Part shown: positions 28,839-37,007 of the stretch, piece by piece
Numbering within the stretch: the first letter of the stretch is position 1
How the letters are laid out: every line of letters begins with the position of its first letter
Assembly (NCBI RefSeq): GCF_029309835.1
Contig: NZ_JARJHL010000003.1
Location: forward strand, 350,001 to 414,000
Length of the DNA: 64,000 nt
Direction: 5' to 3'
Origin: Paracoccus sp. DMF-8
GTDB lineage: Bacteria; Pseudomonadota; Alphaproteobacteria; Rhodobacterales; Rhodobacteraceae
Notes under the pieces: generated by a model
The model's input: the letters and a program-made list of their open reading frames with translations, nothing else
Database searches by the model: none
Told to the model about the DNA's origin: nothing
Made by a program: the position numbers and the translations under genes

Positions 28839-30053
28839 TCAGAACGTGCATTCGGATTCGGGTTTGTCGATGCCCAACGTATCCAGCGCCGAGGTCTGGT
28901 GCAGATACTGGTCCTGCGGGCTGACGCTGACGGTCAGATCGCCCGTGGCCAGCAGGATGGGCTGGCGGACCTGATGGTCCCAGTCGCGGACGGTCAGTTT
29001 CTGGCCCTTGAAGCCCGCAACGTCGAAATCCGGCGAGAGCATGAAATCGCGTAGCGCTGCAGGATCGGCGGATTGGGTGCGCGTCGCGGCCTCGCCGATC
29101 ATGCGCAGGGACAGCCAGGTCTGGTAATCGTCTTCGCGGATCGGGCGGTTGGCCAGTTTCTCGAAACGGTTCTGGAACTGCATGCCGCCCCATGCCTCCA
29201 TCGCGGGGTGCCAACTGCGCGGCACCAGCCCGGCGGAACCCGCAACCGGGCGCGCGTCCCATGTCTGATAGGGCAGATAGACGGCAAAGACCCCGGCCTC
29301 ATCGGCGGTGATCAGGATGTCATGGGCGGGCGCACGTTGGGTAAAGACCGGCATCTGCTGCTGGACCTGAACATGGCCCGAATCGGTGCGCCGGGCGCCG
29401 CCGGTATCTTCGAACACGCGCTCTTCGACGATTTTCGCCCCGAATTTGGTGGCGGCGCGGGTATAGGCGGCGGCAAGATCCTGATCCTCGGGATGGCTGC
29501 CCTTGACCAGAAACCAGTTCGGCCATTTCTTCCACATCAGGAATTGCGCCAGCGCATCGGCCATCATCGCATGGCTGGGCGCGGCGTGGATCGTGTTGGC
29601 GCGGCAATCGGCGCCACGCAGATTGTCGCCGCGCGCGCGGGCATTCAGCACCATCGCGCGGTCGCCGACCTGATCGGACAGCGCCAGCGTCGTCGCATCA
29701 TCGGCCAGCACGACGACAAAGCGGATATCCTGATCCAGGATCGCGTCCATTTCGGCAGCGGCGGTTTCGGGCGTCGCGGTGATTTCCAGCGCCTCGAAAT
29801 CCTGACCCATGAAGCGGCCGGTGGTATCGTTGTCTTCGATCGCAAGACGTGCGCCGGCGAAACCCAGATCCTCGGGCGGCAGGTCAAGCCGGGAAATCGG
29901 CGGCAGCCCCTGCTGGTCCACCCGCAGCACGGCGGCGCAGATCATCTGCATCTCTTGACCGGCGGCCTGCGCATTTGCAGGGCCTGCGGGCTGCAGGAAT
30001 GCAGCCCCCGTCATGGCCAGAACAGCCAGAACCGATGGAAATTGTCCTGTCAT
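28839..30053 (-). CDS. ABC transporter substrate-binding protein (PQQ alcohol dehydrogenase / lut type)
   Basis: A 404-residue periplasmic protein of the Leu/Ile/Val-binding (type I) fold family. The signal peptide is about residues 1-28 (PANAQA). Blocks such as DIRFVVVLADDATTLALSDQVGD, CRANTIHAAPSHAMMADALAQFLMWKKWPNWFLVKGS and DILITADEAGVFAVYLPYQTWDARPV follow. First gene of the leftward operon; a GGGGGAGG ribosome site sits 6 bases before the ATG. The equivalent LutA is needed for lanthanide handling in Methylorubrum; that this one binds Ln is inference. The divergent region upstream holds a palindrome. Confidence 0.85.
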   Translation of the reverse strand: MTGQFPSVLAVLAMTGAAFLQPAGPANAQAAGQEMQMICAAVLRVDQQGLPPISRLDLPPEDLGFAGARLAIEDNDTTGRFMGQDFEALEITATPETAAAEMDAILDQDIRFVVVLADDATTLALSDQVGDRAMVLNARARGDNLRGADCRANTIHAAPSHAMMADALAQFLMWKKWPNWFLVKGSHPEDQDLAAAYTRAATKFGAKIVEERVFEDTGGARRTDSGHVQVQQQMPVFTQRAPAHDILITADEAGVFAVYLPYQTWDARPVAGSAGLVPRSWHPAMEAWGGMQFQNRFEKLANRPIREDDYQTWLSLRMIGEAATRTQSADPAALRDFMLSPDFDVAGFKGQKLTVRDWDHQVRQPILLATGDLTVSVSPQDQYLHQTSALDTLGIDKPESECTF

Positions 30054-30071
30054 CTTTTTCCTCCCCCACCA

Positions 30072-30091
30072 GTATCATGGGGGGATGATAC
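30072..30091. promoter_or_regulatory. Palindromic candidate operator in the divergent lut-like promoter region
   Basis: GTATCAT and ATGATAC form a perfect inverted repeat around six G residues, 19 bases upstream of the ABC substrate-binding gene. A further TGATACCC copy lies at 30154-30161, before the rightward gene at 30208. Both promoters of this 154-base divergent region could be controlled here. Confidence 0.5.
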
Positions 30092-30207
30092 CCATCTGGC
30101 AACTTGGCAATATATCCCTTTCTTGACGGGTGATTTTCCCTGCCACTTTCTGCTGATACCCTAAAATTGTATAGACGGCCCCCCTGTCCCGCGCGCATCT
30201 TTCGCGC

Positions 30208-30726
30208 ATGAATGTCACCGCTTTCCTGCTTGCCGGACTGGTTTCGCTGCTGACACCGGCAGTCACCCCGGTCTATGGACCGCCACCTGAACCGGACAGC
30301 GCGCTGTGGTTCGGTCTGACATGGATCGACACCTCGACCGAGGGGGCGATCAACGGCATCCGCGCCGATGAAACCACCCGCATCGAGATGGTCGAGGACC
30401 ATATCGCCCGGGCGCTTGAACAGCGCGGCTTCGCGCTGGAGGACGCGCCGGTGCTGGAAATCTCGCCGATCAAGGACCCCGTGACCTCGAACGGTCGCGA
30501 CGTCCGGCTGGCGCGCGACATGGGTAAACGCTATGCGATATCGGGTCAGGTCCAGAAAGTGTTCAACCTGATCATCGCCGTGAACCTGTATGTTCGCGAC
30601 GCCGAAACCGGAAAGAACGTGCGGGCGGGCGCCGTCGACATTCGTGGTAACAACGACGAAAGCTTTCGTCGCGGTTACGACTACCTGTTGAAAAACATCA
30701 TATTCCGGGAGGAAGATACAGAATGA
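30208..30726 (+). CDS. Exported protein of unknown function (DUF2380/DUF3280-like)
   Basis: A 172-residue protein with a signal peptide (about 1-18). Mature blocks include LWFGLTWIDTSTEGAINGI, ALEQRGFALEDAPVLEISPI and MGKRYAISGQVQKVFNLIIAVNLYVRDAETGK, which resemble a small family found beside PQQ-dependent methanol dehydrogenase genes. No catalytic motif is evident. First gene of a three-gene rightward unit (all joined by ATGA overlaps) with the MxaD-like and second propeller genes. The biochemical role is unknown. Confidence 0.75.
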   Translation: MNVTAFLLAGLVSLLTPAVTPVYGPPPEPDSALWFGLTWIDTSTEGAINGIRADETTRIEMVEDHIARALEQRGFALEDAPVLEISPIKDPVTSNGRDVRLARDMGKRYAISGQVQKVFNLIIAVNLYVRDAETGKNVRAGAVDIRGNNDESFRRGYDYLLKNIIFREEDTE

Positions 30727-31286
30727 CGCGACGACTGGCACTGGCGCTGACAGGCACCCTGGCGCTTGGCGGGTTCATGGCCGGCATGGCCGAGGCCCAT
30801 GGCCCCGTGCGGCTGAAGCTGGAACTGGAACAGACGCTGAACGCCACGCCCGACGAAGTCTGGGCGGTGATCGGCAAGTTTGACGACATGAGCTGGCACC
30901 CCGCCATCGCCAGCACCGAAATCACCGGCGACGGCAGCACCGACCAGCCCGAGAAATCGACCCGCATCCTGCATCTGCAGGCGGAATCCGGCGACCCGAC
31001 CATCACCGAGATCCTGTCGAAATGGCAGCCGGAAAAACGCTGCTATGCCTATCGCATCGAAGCGGTCGAGGTGACGGTCCTGCCGGTCACCAACTACGGC
31101 TCGACCCTCTGCGTCGAAGACAAGGACGGCAAGGCCAATGTCGTCTGGAAGGGCGGTTTCTATCGCGGTTTCCCGAACAACGAACCCCCGGCGGAACTGA
31201 ACGACGATGCGGCGATCAACGCCGTCACCGGCGTCTATCAAAGCGGTCTGGACGCGCTGGCCGAGCGTTTCGGAAAGGCTGAATGA
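30723..31286 (+). CDS. SRPBCC (MxaD-like) periplasmic protein
   Basis: A 187-residue exported protein: signal peptide about 1-25 (AEAHG), then a START/SRPBCC-type fold (LKLELEQTLNATPDEVWAVIGKFDDMSWHPAIASTEI). MxaD, a member of this family, helps electron flow between methanol dehydrogenase and its cytochrome. The resemblance in length, export and context supports a similar role with XoxF/XoxG here. The start overlaps the upstream stop (ATGA at 30723), and the end overlaps the propeller gene. Confidence 0.82.
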   Translation: MTRRLALALTGTLALGGFMAGMAEAHGPVRLKLELEQTLNATPDEVWAVIGKFDDMSWHPAIASTEITGDGSTDQPEKSTRILHLQAESGDPTITEILSKWQPEKRCYAYRIEAVEVTVLPVTNYGSTLCVEDKDGKANVVWKGGFYRGFPNNEPPAELNDDAAINAVTGVYQSGLDALAERFGKAE

Positions 31287-32209
31287 TCCGCAAGGCGCTT
31301 GCCCTTTTGCTGTTGACGATATCCCCGGCCCTGGCCGGGGATATTGCTGTCGTGACCTCTCAGAACGCGGACAAGGTGTCGATCGTGGATCTGAACGGGG
31401 GGCGCGTCCTGTCGGAAACCGTGATCGAGGGCGGTCCCGCCCCCGTCGTCTATGACGACCGCAACAAGATCGCCTATGTCGTTTCGGCCAAGACCGGGCA
31501 ATTGTCGGCGCTGGACGACAAGGGCGGCATCCTGTGGCAGGCCGATCTAGGCGAAGGCACCTTTGGTCTGGCCGTGGCCAGCGATGGCGGGCTGTTCATC
31601 ACGCATTGGTATGCGTCCAAGCTGATGCGCTTTGACGCCCGGCTGACGCCGCTCTGGGCGGTGCAGACCGGCAAATCGCCTGCGGGTGTCGCGGTCAGCA
31701 GCGATGGCACGCTAGTCGCCACCGCCGATCGCGACGATGATCGCGTGTCGATCTACGACGCGGTGACCGGGCGGCGGCTGCGAATCGTGGCAACCGGCCG
31801 GCACCCCTATGCCGTGGCATTCTATGGCGGTTTTCTATGGACCACCGATGTTCAGTCAGACACGATCACGGTGATCGACCCGATATCGGGCCGCATCGTC
31901 GGGACGGTCGCGACCGGCAGCCATCCCTATGGAATCGCCTTTGCCGGTGGCCGTGGCTTTGTCACCAACCAATATGCGGGCACGGTGACGGTCTTTGACC
32001 TGAACGGGCTCAAGGTCATCGAAACGCTGGAAACCGGCGATTACCCCGAAGGCATCGCGACCCTTCCCGATGGATCGGGGGTCGCGGTCGTGCATTGGGA
32101 TTCGAACACGCTGGTCACCATCGACGCGCAAAGCCTGGCGGTGACGCAGACGGTCGATCTGCCGGACGGGCCGCGCGCCTTCGGCCAGTTCACGGGGCGT
32201 CAGCGGTAA
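31283..32209 (+). CDS. Second YVTN beta-propeller periplasmic protein
   Basis: A 308-residue protein with signal peptide (about 1-18, ALAGD) and repeats such as IAVVTSQNADKVSIVDLNGG, LVATADRDDDRVSIYDAVTG and GFVTNQYAGTVTVFDLNGLK. It differs clearly from the propeller at 27857-28828, so it is not a recent duplicate. Couples by ATGA to the MxaD-like gene; its 3' end overlaps the convergent CXXCW gene by 20 bases. Probably a periplasmic accessory of the PQQ system. Confidence 0.85.
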   Translation: MIRKALALLLLTISPALAGDIAVVTSQNADKVSIVDLNGGRVLSETVIEGGPAPVVYDDRNKIAYVVSAKTGQLSALDDKGGILWQADLGEGTFGLAVASDGGLFITHWYASKLMRFDARLTPLWAVQTGKSPAGVAVSSDGTLVATADRDDDRVSIYDAVTGRRLRIVATGRHPYAVAFYGGFLWTTDVQSDTITVIDPISGRIVGTVATGSHPYGIAFAGGRGFVTNQYAGTVTVFDLNGLKVIETLETGDYPEGIATLPDGSGVAVVHWDSNTLVTIDAQSLAVTQTVDLPDGPRAFGQFTGRQR

Positions 32210-32720
32210 TGTCCTGCAGGTCGCGGCCCTGCAACAGCCAGTCATCCGTGCCGCCCGGAAACCACATCACATTGCGATAACCCAGTGCCACCGCGCGTTT
32301 CGCGGCGTTCCAGCCCATCCAGCAATCGGCGCGGCAAAAGATCACCACCGGGCTTTCTCTGGACCGCAATTCGCGCGCCAGCCCTGCGGCAAGCCGCCGG
32401 CTTTCCGCATCGCTCAGCCGGTCATAGCCGGTATCATACAGCCAGATCGCGCCGGGAATCGTCTGATGCGGTGCCGCGCGCCAGATCGTGCCTTCGGGCA
32501 GGCCCTCGGGGCGTTTCTGGCGGGGATAGACATCGACGAACAGCACGCCCGCATCATGCAGCGCCACCGCCTGCGCGGCACCGATGACCTGCGCGCCCGA
32601 CAGGGTCGCCGGGGTTTCGGCCTGATAGGGCGGGCCGCGAAAACCGGGCGGCTCTGGCGGTTGGGACAGCGCCGCCGAACCTGTCAGACTGAGACAGATC
32701 GCGGCGGCGATGCGGATCAC
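32190..32720 (-). CDS. PQQ-dependent catabolism-associated CXXCW-motif protein (rhodanese-like)
   Basis: A 176-residue exported protein (signal about 1-19) with a rhodanese-like fold: VLFVDVYPRQKRPEGLPEGTIW, then VVIFCRADCWMGWNAAKRAVALGY, giving Cys129, Cys133 and Trp134, and the closing FPGGTDDW. The spacing is Cys-x3-Cys-Trp. The family occurs only with PQQ-dependent dehydrogenase systems; a role in cofactor or sulfur/disulfide handling is presumed, not proved. Fourth gene of the xoxF-xoxG-xoxJ unit (overlap of 4 bases with xoxJ). Confidence 0.87.
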   Translation of the reverse strand: MIRIAAAICLSLTGSAALSQPPEPPGFRGPPYQAETPATLSGAQVIGAAQAVALHDAGVLFVDVYPRQKRPEGLPEGTIWRAAPHQTIPGAIWLYDTGYDRLSDAESRRLAAGLARELRSRESPVVIFCRADCWMGWNAAKRAVALGYRNVMWFPGGTDDWLLQGRDLQDITADAP

Positions 32721-33529
32721 GGTTTCAGCGCCTTGCCGTAATCATCGACCAACGGCACGCCCGCATTGCGCAGGATCGCGTCGATTTCATCCTGATTGCG
32801 GCGGATCAGGCTGTTCAGCTGACGTTTCCATTCCTGTTCTTCGGATCGCACGCCCATGGTGATGCGGAAAAACAGCCGGGGATTGGTGGTTTCCTGCAGC
32901 AAGGGCACGAACTGCAATTCCGGATCCTGCTTGACCAAAGGACCGGCCAGCGGCCCCCAGACGACGGCGGCGGCCAGTTCGCCCGATTTGACCTGTGCCA
33001 GCATGTCGCCCATCGGATCCTTGACCCGCCGGTCCACGAACAGGTCGAAACCGTGCATGTCCTTGGCCAACCCGGCGCGGGTCAGATGGGTTGCGGGCGG
33101 CGTGCCCGCCACGACGCCAATCGGCTGATCCTTCAACGCGGGATCGGTCAGTTGCGTGACCCCCGCCAGCGCCCCGTCCTTGCGTGTCACGATGCCGTAA
33201 ACCGAGGTGTAATAATGGTTCGTGTTCTGAACCAGCTCATCCCCCTGCGCATAGCCGATCACGACATCGCAGGCACCCGCGCGCAAGGTCTTGCGGATGA
33301 AACCCATGCCCTGCGGAAACCAGGTATAGGTCACCGGCAACCCGAGCTTTTCCCCGAAAAACGCGGCCAGGTCGTTTTCGAACCCGCCGCGATCATCGGA
33401 TGACATGGGATATGCCGCAGGATCCGCGCAGACCCGGAATTCGGTGTGAGAGCGCAGATCGGCGACCTGAGCCGCGGCAGGACCAAGGCCCGCCGCGCAC
33501 AGGATCAGCGCCATCAAAAGGCTACGCAT
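32717..33529 (-). CDS. xoxJ: XoxJ/MxaJ-type periplasmic binding protein
   Basis: A 270-residue SBP_bac_3-fold protein with signal peptide (about 1-20). The start of the mature part FRVCADPAAYPMSSDDRGGFENDLAAFF and the LGLPVTYTWFPQGMGFIRKTLRAGACDVVIGY segment match the quinoprotein dehydrogenase-associated binding proteins. In XoxF systems XoxJ is thought to bind and activate the apo-dehydrogenase rather than serve an importer. Its ATG shares a base with the xoxG stop (TGATG), showing tight coupling. Confidence 0.9.
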   Translation of the reverse strand: MRSLLMALILCAAGLGPAAAQVADLRSHTEFRVCADPAAYPMSSDDRGGFENDLAAFFGEKLGLPVTYTWFPQGMGFIRKTLRAGACDVVIGYAQGDELVQNTNHYYTSVYGIVTRKDGALAGVTQLTDPALKDQPIGVVAGTPPATHLTRAGLAKDMHGFDLFVDRRVKDPMGDMLAQVKSGELAAAVVWGPLAGPLVKQDPELQFVPLLQETTNPRLFFRITMGVRSEEQEWKRQLNSLIRRNQDEIDAILRNAGVPLVDDYGKALKP

Positions 33530-34071
33530 CAGCCTTCCATGCAGGAGGTTTCCTGCGCCGTGAACTCATCGGTCTTGTCGCCACGCTTGGCGGGCCGACC
33601 GCGCGGAAGATCGTTCATGCCCCGAGCCAGAAGATAGATATAGATGTCGTCAACATAGCACCAGACGTTCCGGTTTGTCCCGAATGCCGGCATGACCATG
33701 TTCGACGCGGTATTCACCTCTTGCTTACCCGAAGCGACGATTTCCTGATAGTCATAGTAATCCATGCGCAGCACGGATTCCTTCAGCGCGGGTGCATAGG
33801 TCGAACCTTCACCGTCGGGGCCATGGCAGACGTGGCATTCCGCCGAATAGCGGCGATAGCCCGAAAATGTCGCGAAATCGATGGTGCCGTCTTCTTCGAG
33901 CTTGTAGGTCGGGATCCCATCCTCGGTATACCAGCGGCCATTTTCCATATTGGCCGGGGTGATGTCGGTGCCGTTGGGCAAAGTCTTTTTGGCCTCTTCG
34001 GCAAATCCGACAGTTGCAGATGCCATGGCGAATGCCAGCGCAGCCGCGCCAGCAATGGCGGTCATCTTCAT
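33529..34071 (-). CDS. xoxG: XoxG, cytochrome c553i-type electron acceptor of XoxF
   Basis: A 180-residue periplasmic cytochrome c: signal peptide about 1-24 (VGFAE), one haem motif CHVCH at about residues 79-83 (from SAECHVCHGPDGEG) and a likely axial Met in NMVMPAFG (about 127). In Paracoccus denitrificans cytochrome c553i (CycB) is encoded in this position beside the xoxF-type gene. It receives electrons from PQQ in XoxF. The ATG at 34071 sits behind GGAGGACC; the frame opens earlier, inside a hairpin. Confidence 0.93.
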   Translation of the reverse strand: MKMTAIAGAAALAFAMASATVGFAEEAKKTLPNGTDITPANMENGRWYTEDGIPTYKLEEDGTIDFATFSGYRRYSAECHVCHGPDGEGSTYAPALKESVLRMDYYDYQEIVASGKQEVNTASNMVMPAFGTNRNVWCYVDDIYIYLLARGMNDLPRGRPAKRGDKTDEFTAQETSCMEG

Positions 34072-34100
34072 TTGGGTCCTCCCTCCCAATTTCACATGTT

Positions 34101-34128
34101 GTCGCCCCGAGTTTATACCCGGGGCGAC
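34101..34128 (-). other. Strong hairpin between xoxF and xoxG
   Basis: GTCGCCCCG (34101-34109) and CGGGGCGAC (34120-34128) form a perfect 9-bp stem around a 10-base loop. No T tract follows. It lies between the xoxF stop and the xoxG ribosome site and could protect the xoxF 3' end or let only part of the transcription through. Confidence 0.65.
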
Positions 34129-34158
34129 AGTGGAAAAGTTCACGCTTATGTTTTGCGC

Positions 34159-34171
34159 ACCAAAGTATTAG
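34159..34171. repeat. 13-bp repeat at the xoxF stop, copy of the upstream xoxF element
   Basis: ACCAAAGTATTAG occurs here, spanning the xoxF stop codon, and again at 36094-36106 upstream of xoxF, in the same orientation. See the operator entry at 36092-36147. Confidence 0.6.
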
Positions 34172-35985
34172 TTGGCCGCAGGTTCGCCCGGCAGTTCAAA
34201 GACCGTGAGCTGGCCGCCAAGCTCGGTGTAATCCGACAGCGAGGCATAGCCGCCCACCGCACCCAGACCTTCGTTCGGGTTGGTCAGGCCAGCCGCCAGA
34301 CCGATCCCGGCCCAGCCACCGACGCCCGACAGGATGCCGATATATTGCTTGCCGCCATGCTGATAGGTCATGACGTTGCCGATGATGCCCGACGGGGTCT
34401 TGAACTTATACAGTTCTTCGCCCGAATCTGCGTCGATCGCCTTCAGATAGCCTTCCAGCGTGCCGTAGAAGACGATGTCACCCGCCGTCGCCAGCGCGCC
34501 CGACCAGACCGAGAACTGTTCCGGCAGCGACCACTTGATCTTGCCCTCGACGTTGTCCCAGGCAATGAAATTGCCCATGCCGCCGTGGCTGTCGGGTGCC
34601 GGATACATCGACAGCGTTGCGCCGACATAGGGCTGGCCCGCCGTATAGGCGACGCGGAACGGTTCGTAGTCCATGCAGACGTGGTTCGTCGGCACATAGA
34701 AGGTGTTGGTCTTGGGCGAATAGGCCGCCGGCTGCATGTCCTTGGTGCCAAGGGCCGCAGGGCAGATGCCGGTGGTGTTTTCGTCTTCGCCGTTCTGAGC
34801 GGTCGAATATTCGGCGACCACGGCCGGGCGGCCATAGGTTTCCGAATTCGGGTCCATGTCAACGCCGGTGGTCCAGTTCACGGCCGGGTCGAATTTCTCG
34901 GCGACCAGAAGCTCGCCGGTTTCGCGGTCCATCGTATAGGCCAGACCGTTGCGGTCGAAATGGGTCAGCAGCTTGCGCTCTACCCCGTCGATTTCCTGAT
35001 TGGTCAGGATGTTTTCGTTGACGCCGTCATAGTCCCATTCGTCATGGGGCGTCATCTGATAGAACCACTTGGCCATGCCGGTATCGACATCGCGGGCCAT
35101 GATGGTCATCGACCATTTGTTGTCGCCCGGACGCTGCGAGGGGTTCCAGGTCGAGGGGTTGCCGGTGCCGTAATACATCAGGTTCAGGTCCGGATCATAA
35201 GAGAACCAGCCCCAGATCGAGCCGCCGCCGATCTTCCACTGATCGCCTTCCCAGCTGTTCAGCGAGCTGTCGGCGCCGATGGGCTTGCCCAGAACCATGG
35301 TGTTTTCGGGATCGACCAGCATTTCATCGTCGGGGCCGGTCGAATAGGCTTTCCACGCTTCGGAGCCGTCGGCAAGGTTCAGCGCGGTCACGCGGCCACG
35401 GACGCCGTATTCACCGCCCGAGATCCCGACCATCACCTTGTCCTTGACCGGCATGGTCGCCATGGTCAGCGTTTCACCGATCGCCGGATCGCCGATCTTG
35501 GTGGACCATTTCACTTCGCCCGTCTGCGCATCCAGCGCGACGACGGTGGTGTCGGCCTGCGGCAGGATGATCATGCCATCGGCATAGGACAGGCCGCGGT
35601 TGACGGTATCGCAGCACATGACCGCGATGACGTTCGGGTCCTGCTGCGGCTCGTAGCGCCACAGGATCTTGCCGTCGTTGTTCAGGTCCAGCGCCATCAC
35701 GTTGTTCGGGAAAGGCGTGTGGACATACATGATATCGCCGATGACCAGCGGCGAACCTTCATGACCGCGCAGGACGCCGGTGGAAAAAGTCCATGCGACG
35801 CGCAGGTCCTTGACGTTGTCGCGGTTGATCTGGTCCAGCGTCGAATAGCGGGTGTTCGCATAATCGCCCGTCGGGATCGCCCATTGCTCGGGCTTGGCGA
35901 TCTCGGCCATCAGGCCGTCATTCGCATAGGCGGCCGTCGTCCCCAACAGCAGCGCGAGGCCGGCGCCTTTCAGCAGGTATTTCAT
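34168..35985 (-). CDS. xoxF: XoxF, lanthanide-dependent PQQ methanol dehydrogenase
   Basis: Oxidises methanol in the periplasm using PQQ and a rare-earth ion. The product is 605 residues with signal peptide (about 1-21, AYAND). The vicinal disulfide Cys124-Cys125 (VMCCDT), metal ligands Glu192 (SGGEYG) and Asn276 ([13 protein letters not shown]), catalytic Asp318 and the extra Asp320 ([10 protein letters not shown]) are all in place. The second Asp marks XoxF rather than calcium-dependent MxaF. Beta-propeller W-motif repeats run through the chain. The ATG at 35985 follows GGGAGG by 6 bases. Its own promoter region, with a palindromic operator, lies before it; xoxG, xoxJ and CXXCW follow. Confidence 0.97.
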   Translation of the reverse strand: MKYLLKGAGLALLLGTTAAYANDGLMAEIAKPEQWAIPTGDYANTRYSTLDQINRDNVKDLRVAWTFSTGVLRGHEGSPLVIGDIMYVHTPFPNNVMALDLNNDGKILWRYEPQQDPNVIAVMCCDTVNRGLSYADGMIILPQADTTVVALDAQTGEVKWSTKIGDPAIGETLTMATMPVKDKVMVGISGGEYGVRGRVTALNLADGSEAWKAYSTGPDDEMLVDPENTMVLGKPIGADSSLNSWEGDQWKIGGGSIWGWFSYDPDLNLMYYGTGNPSTWNPSQRPGDNKWSMTIMARDVDTGMAKWFYQMTPHDEWDYDGVNENILTNQEIDGVERKLLTHFDRNGLAYTMDRETGELLVAEKFDPAVNWTTGVDMDPNSETYGRPAVVAEYSTAQNGEDENTTGICPAALGTKDMQPAAYSPKTNTFYVPTNHVCMDYEPFRVAYTAGQPYVGATLSMYPAPDSHGGMGNFIAWDNVEGKIKWSLPEQFSVWSGALATAGDIVFYGTLEGYLKAIDADSGEELYKFKTPSGIIGNVMTYQHGGKQYIGILSGVGGWAGIGLAAGLTNPNEGLGAVGGYASLSDYTELGGQLTVFELPGEPAAN

Positions 35986-36091
35986 GGTATTCCTCCCAGT
36001 GAGCGGAGGTTCCAGACATGCTGCGGCCCCTCCTTCCTGCCAATCATCCGGGCGGGAACAAGGGGCCGTCAACGAACTGGACAAGGCCATC

Positions 36092-36147
36092 ATACCAAAG
36101 TATTAGGTAAACTCGGCAAAACAGGCCGGGAACTAATACCCTGGTAT
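36092..36147. promoter_or_regulatory. Candidate xoxF operator: two ATAC-N4-GTAT elements in inverted arrangement
   Basis: ATACCAAAGTATTAG (36092-36106) and CTAATACCCTGGTAT (36133-36147) are inverted copies with 13 of 15 matching positions and a 26-base spacer. Each contains ATAC-N4-GTAT. They lie 107-162 bases upstream of xoxF. A two-component regulator (FlhSR in P. denitrificans controls these genes) is a reasonable binder, by inference. Confidence 0.55.
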
Positions 36148-36167
36148 GAACAGATCAGTTCCCTTTC

Positions 36168-37007
36168 TCAGGCCAGACGTTCGGCATGCCACTGGATGTG
36201 GTCGCCCATGAAGGTCTGGACGAAGAAATAGGAATGGTCATAGCCCTTTTGCATGCGCAACACATGGGGCTGACGGCGCGCGGCCATGGCGGCGGCAAGG
36301 GATCTGGGCTTCAGCAGATCCAGGAAATTGTCGCTGGCGCCCTGGTCGATCAGGATTTCGCCCGGATAGCCGCGTTCCTGCATCAGCAGGGTCGAATCAT
36401 GCGCCGCCCAGGTCGATCTGTCGCTGCCCAGATAGGCCGTGAACTGCTTGCGCCCCCAATCCGAAGCCGAGGGGTTCGCAATCGGCGAAAAGGCCGAAAC
36501 CGACTTGTAGGTTTCGGGGAAGGTCATGGCGATGGTCAGCGCGCCGTGGCCGCCCATCGAATGGCCGGTGATGCCCTGCGCGTCGCGGTCCAGCGGGAAA
36601 TTCCCGAAAACCAGCTCGGGCAGTTCGTGGGTCACATAGTGCCACATCTTGAAATGCGGCGCCCAGGGTTCCTGCGTCGCATCGACGTAAAAGCCCGCGC
36701 CCTGCCCCAGATCATAGGCATCGTCATTGGCGACGCCTTCGCCGCGCGGCGAGGTATCGGGGAAAATCAGCGCGATCCCGTATTCCGCGGCCCATTCCTG
36801 CGCCCCCGCCTTGGTCATCGCATTTTCATGCGTGCAGGTCAGGCCCGACAGATACCACAGCACCGGCACCTTGCCATGTTCGGCGGCGGGCGGCAGGTAG
36901 ACGGCAAAGGTCATTTCGGTGCCGGTCGCTTTCGACTGGTGTTTGTAAACGCCCTGCACCCCGCCAAAGCTGCGGTTTTCGGAAACGGTTTCGTAAGACA
37001 GCGTCAT
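36168..37007 (-). CDS. fghA: S-formylglutathione hydrolase
   Basis: Releases formate and glutathione from S-formylglutathione, the last step of formaldehyde detoxification. The product is 279 residues of the esterase D family: nucleophile Ser in GHSMGGHGALT, preceded by VLWYLSGLTCTHEN; Asp and His in LIDQGASDNFL and GYDHSYFF. The ATG at 37007 overlaps the GNAT stop. It sits directly upstream of the xoxF promoter, so run-through into xoxF is possible. Confidence 0.96.
   Translation of the reverse strand: MTLSYETVSENRSFGGVQGVYKHQSKATGTEMTFAVYLPPAAEHGKVPVLWYLSGLTCTHENAMTKAGAQEWAAEYGIALIFPDTSPRGEGVANDDAYDLGQGAGFYVDATQEPWAPHFKMWHYVTHELPELVFGNFPLDRDAQGITGHSMGGHGALTIAMTFPETYKSVSAFSPIANPSASDWGRKQFTAYLGSDRSTWAAHDSTLLMQERGYPGEILIDQGASDNFLDLLKPRSLAAAMAARRQPHVLRMQKGYDHSYFFVQTFMGDHIQWHAERLA

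Noticed and set aside
33400..36231. 943-codon open frame antisense to xoxF, xoxG and xoxJ
   Set aside because: It covers three real genes and their gaps; composition is typical of an antisense shadow.
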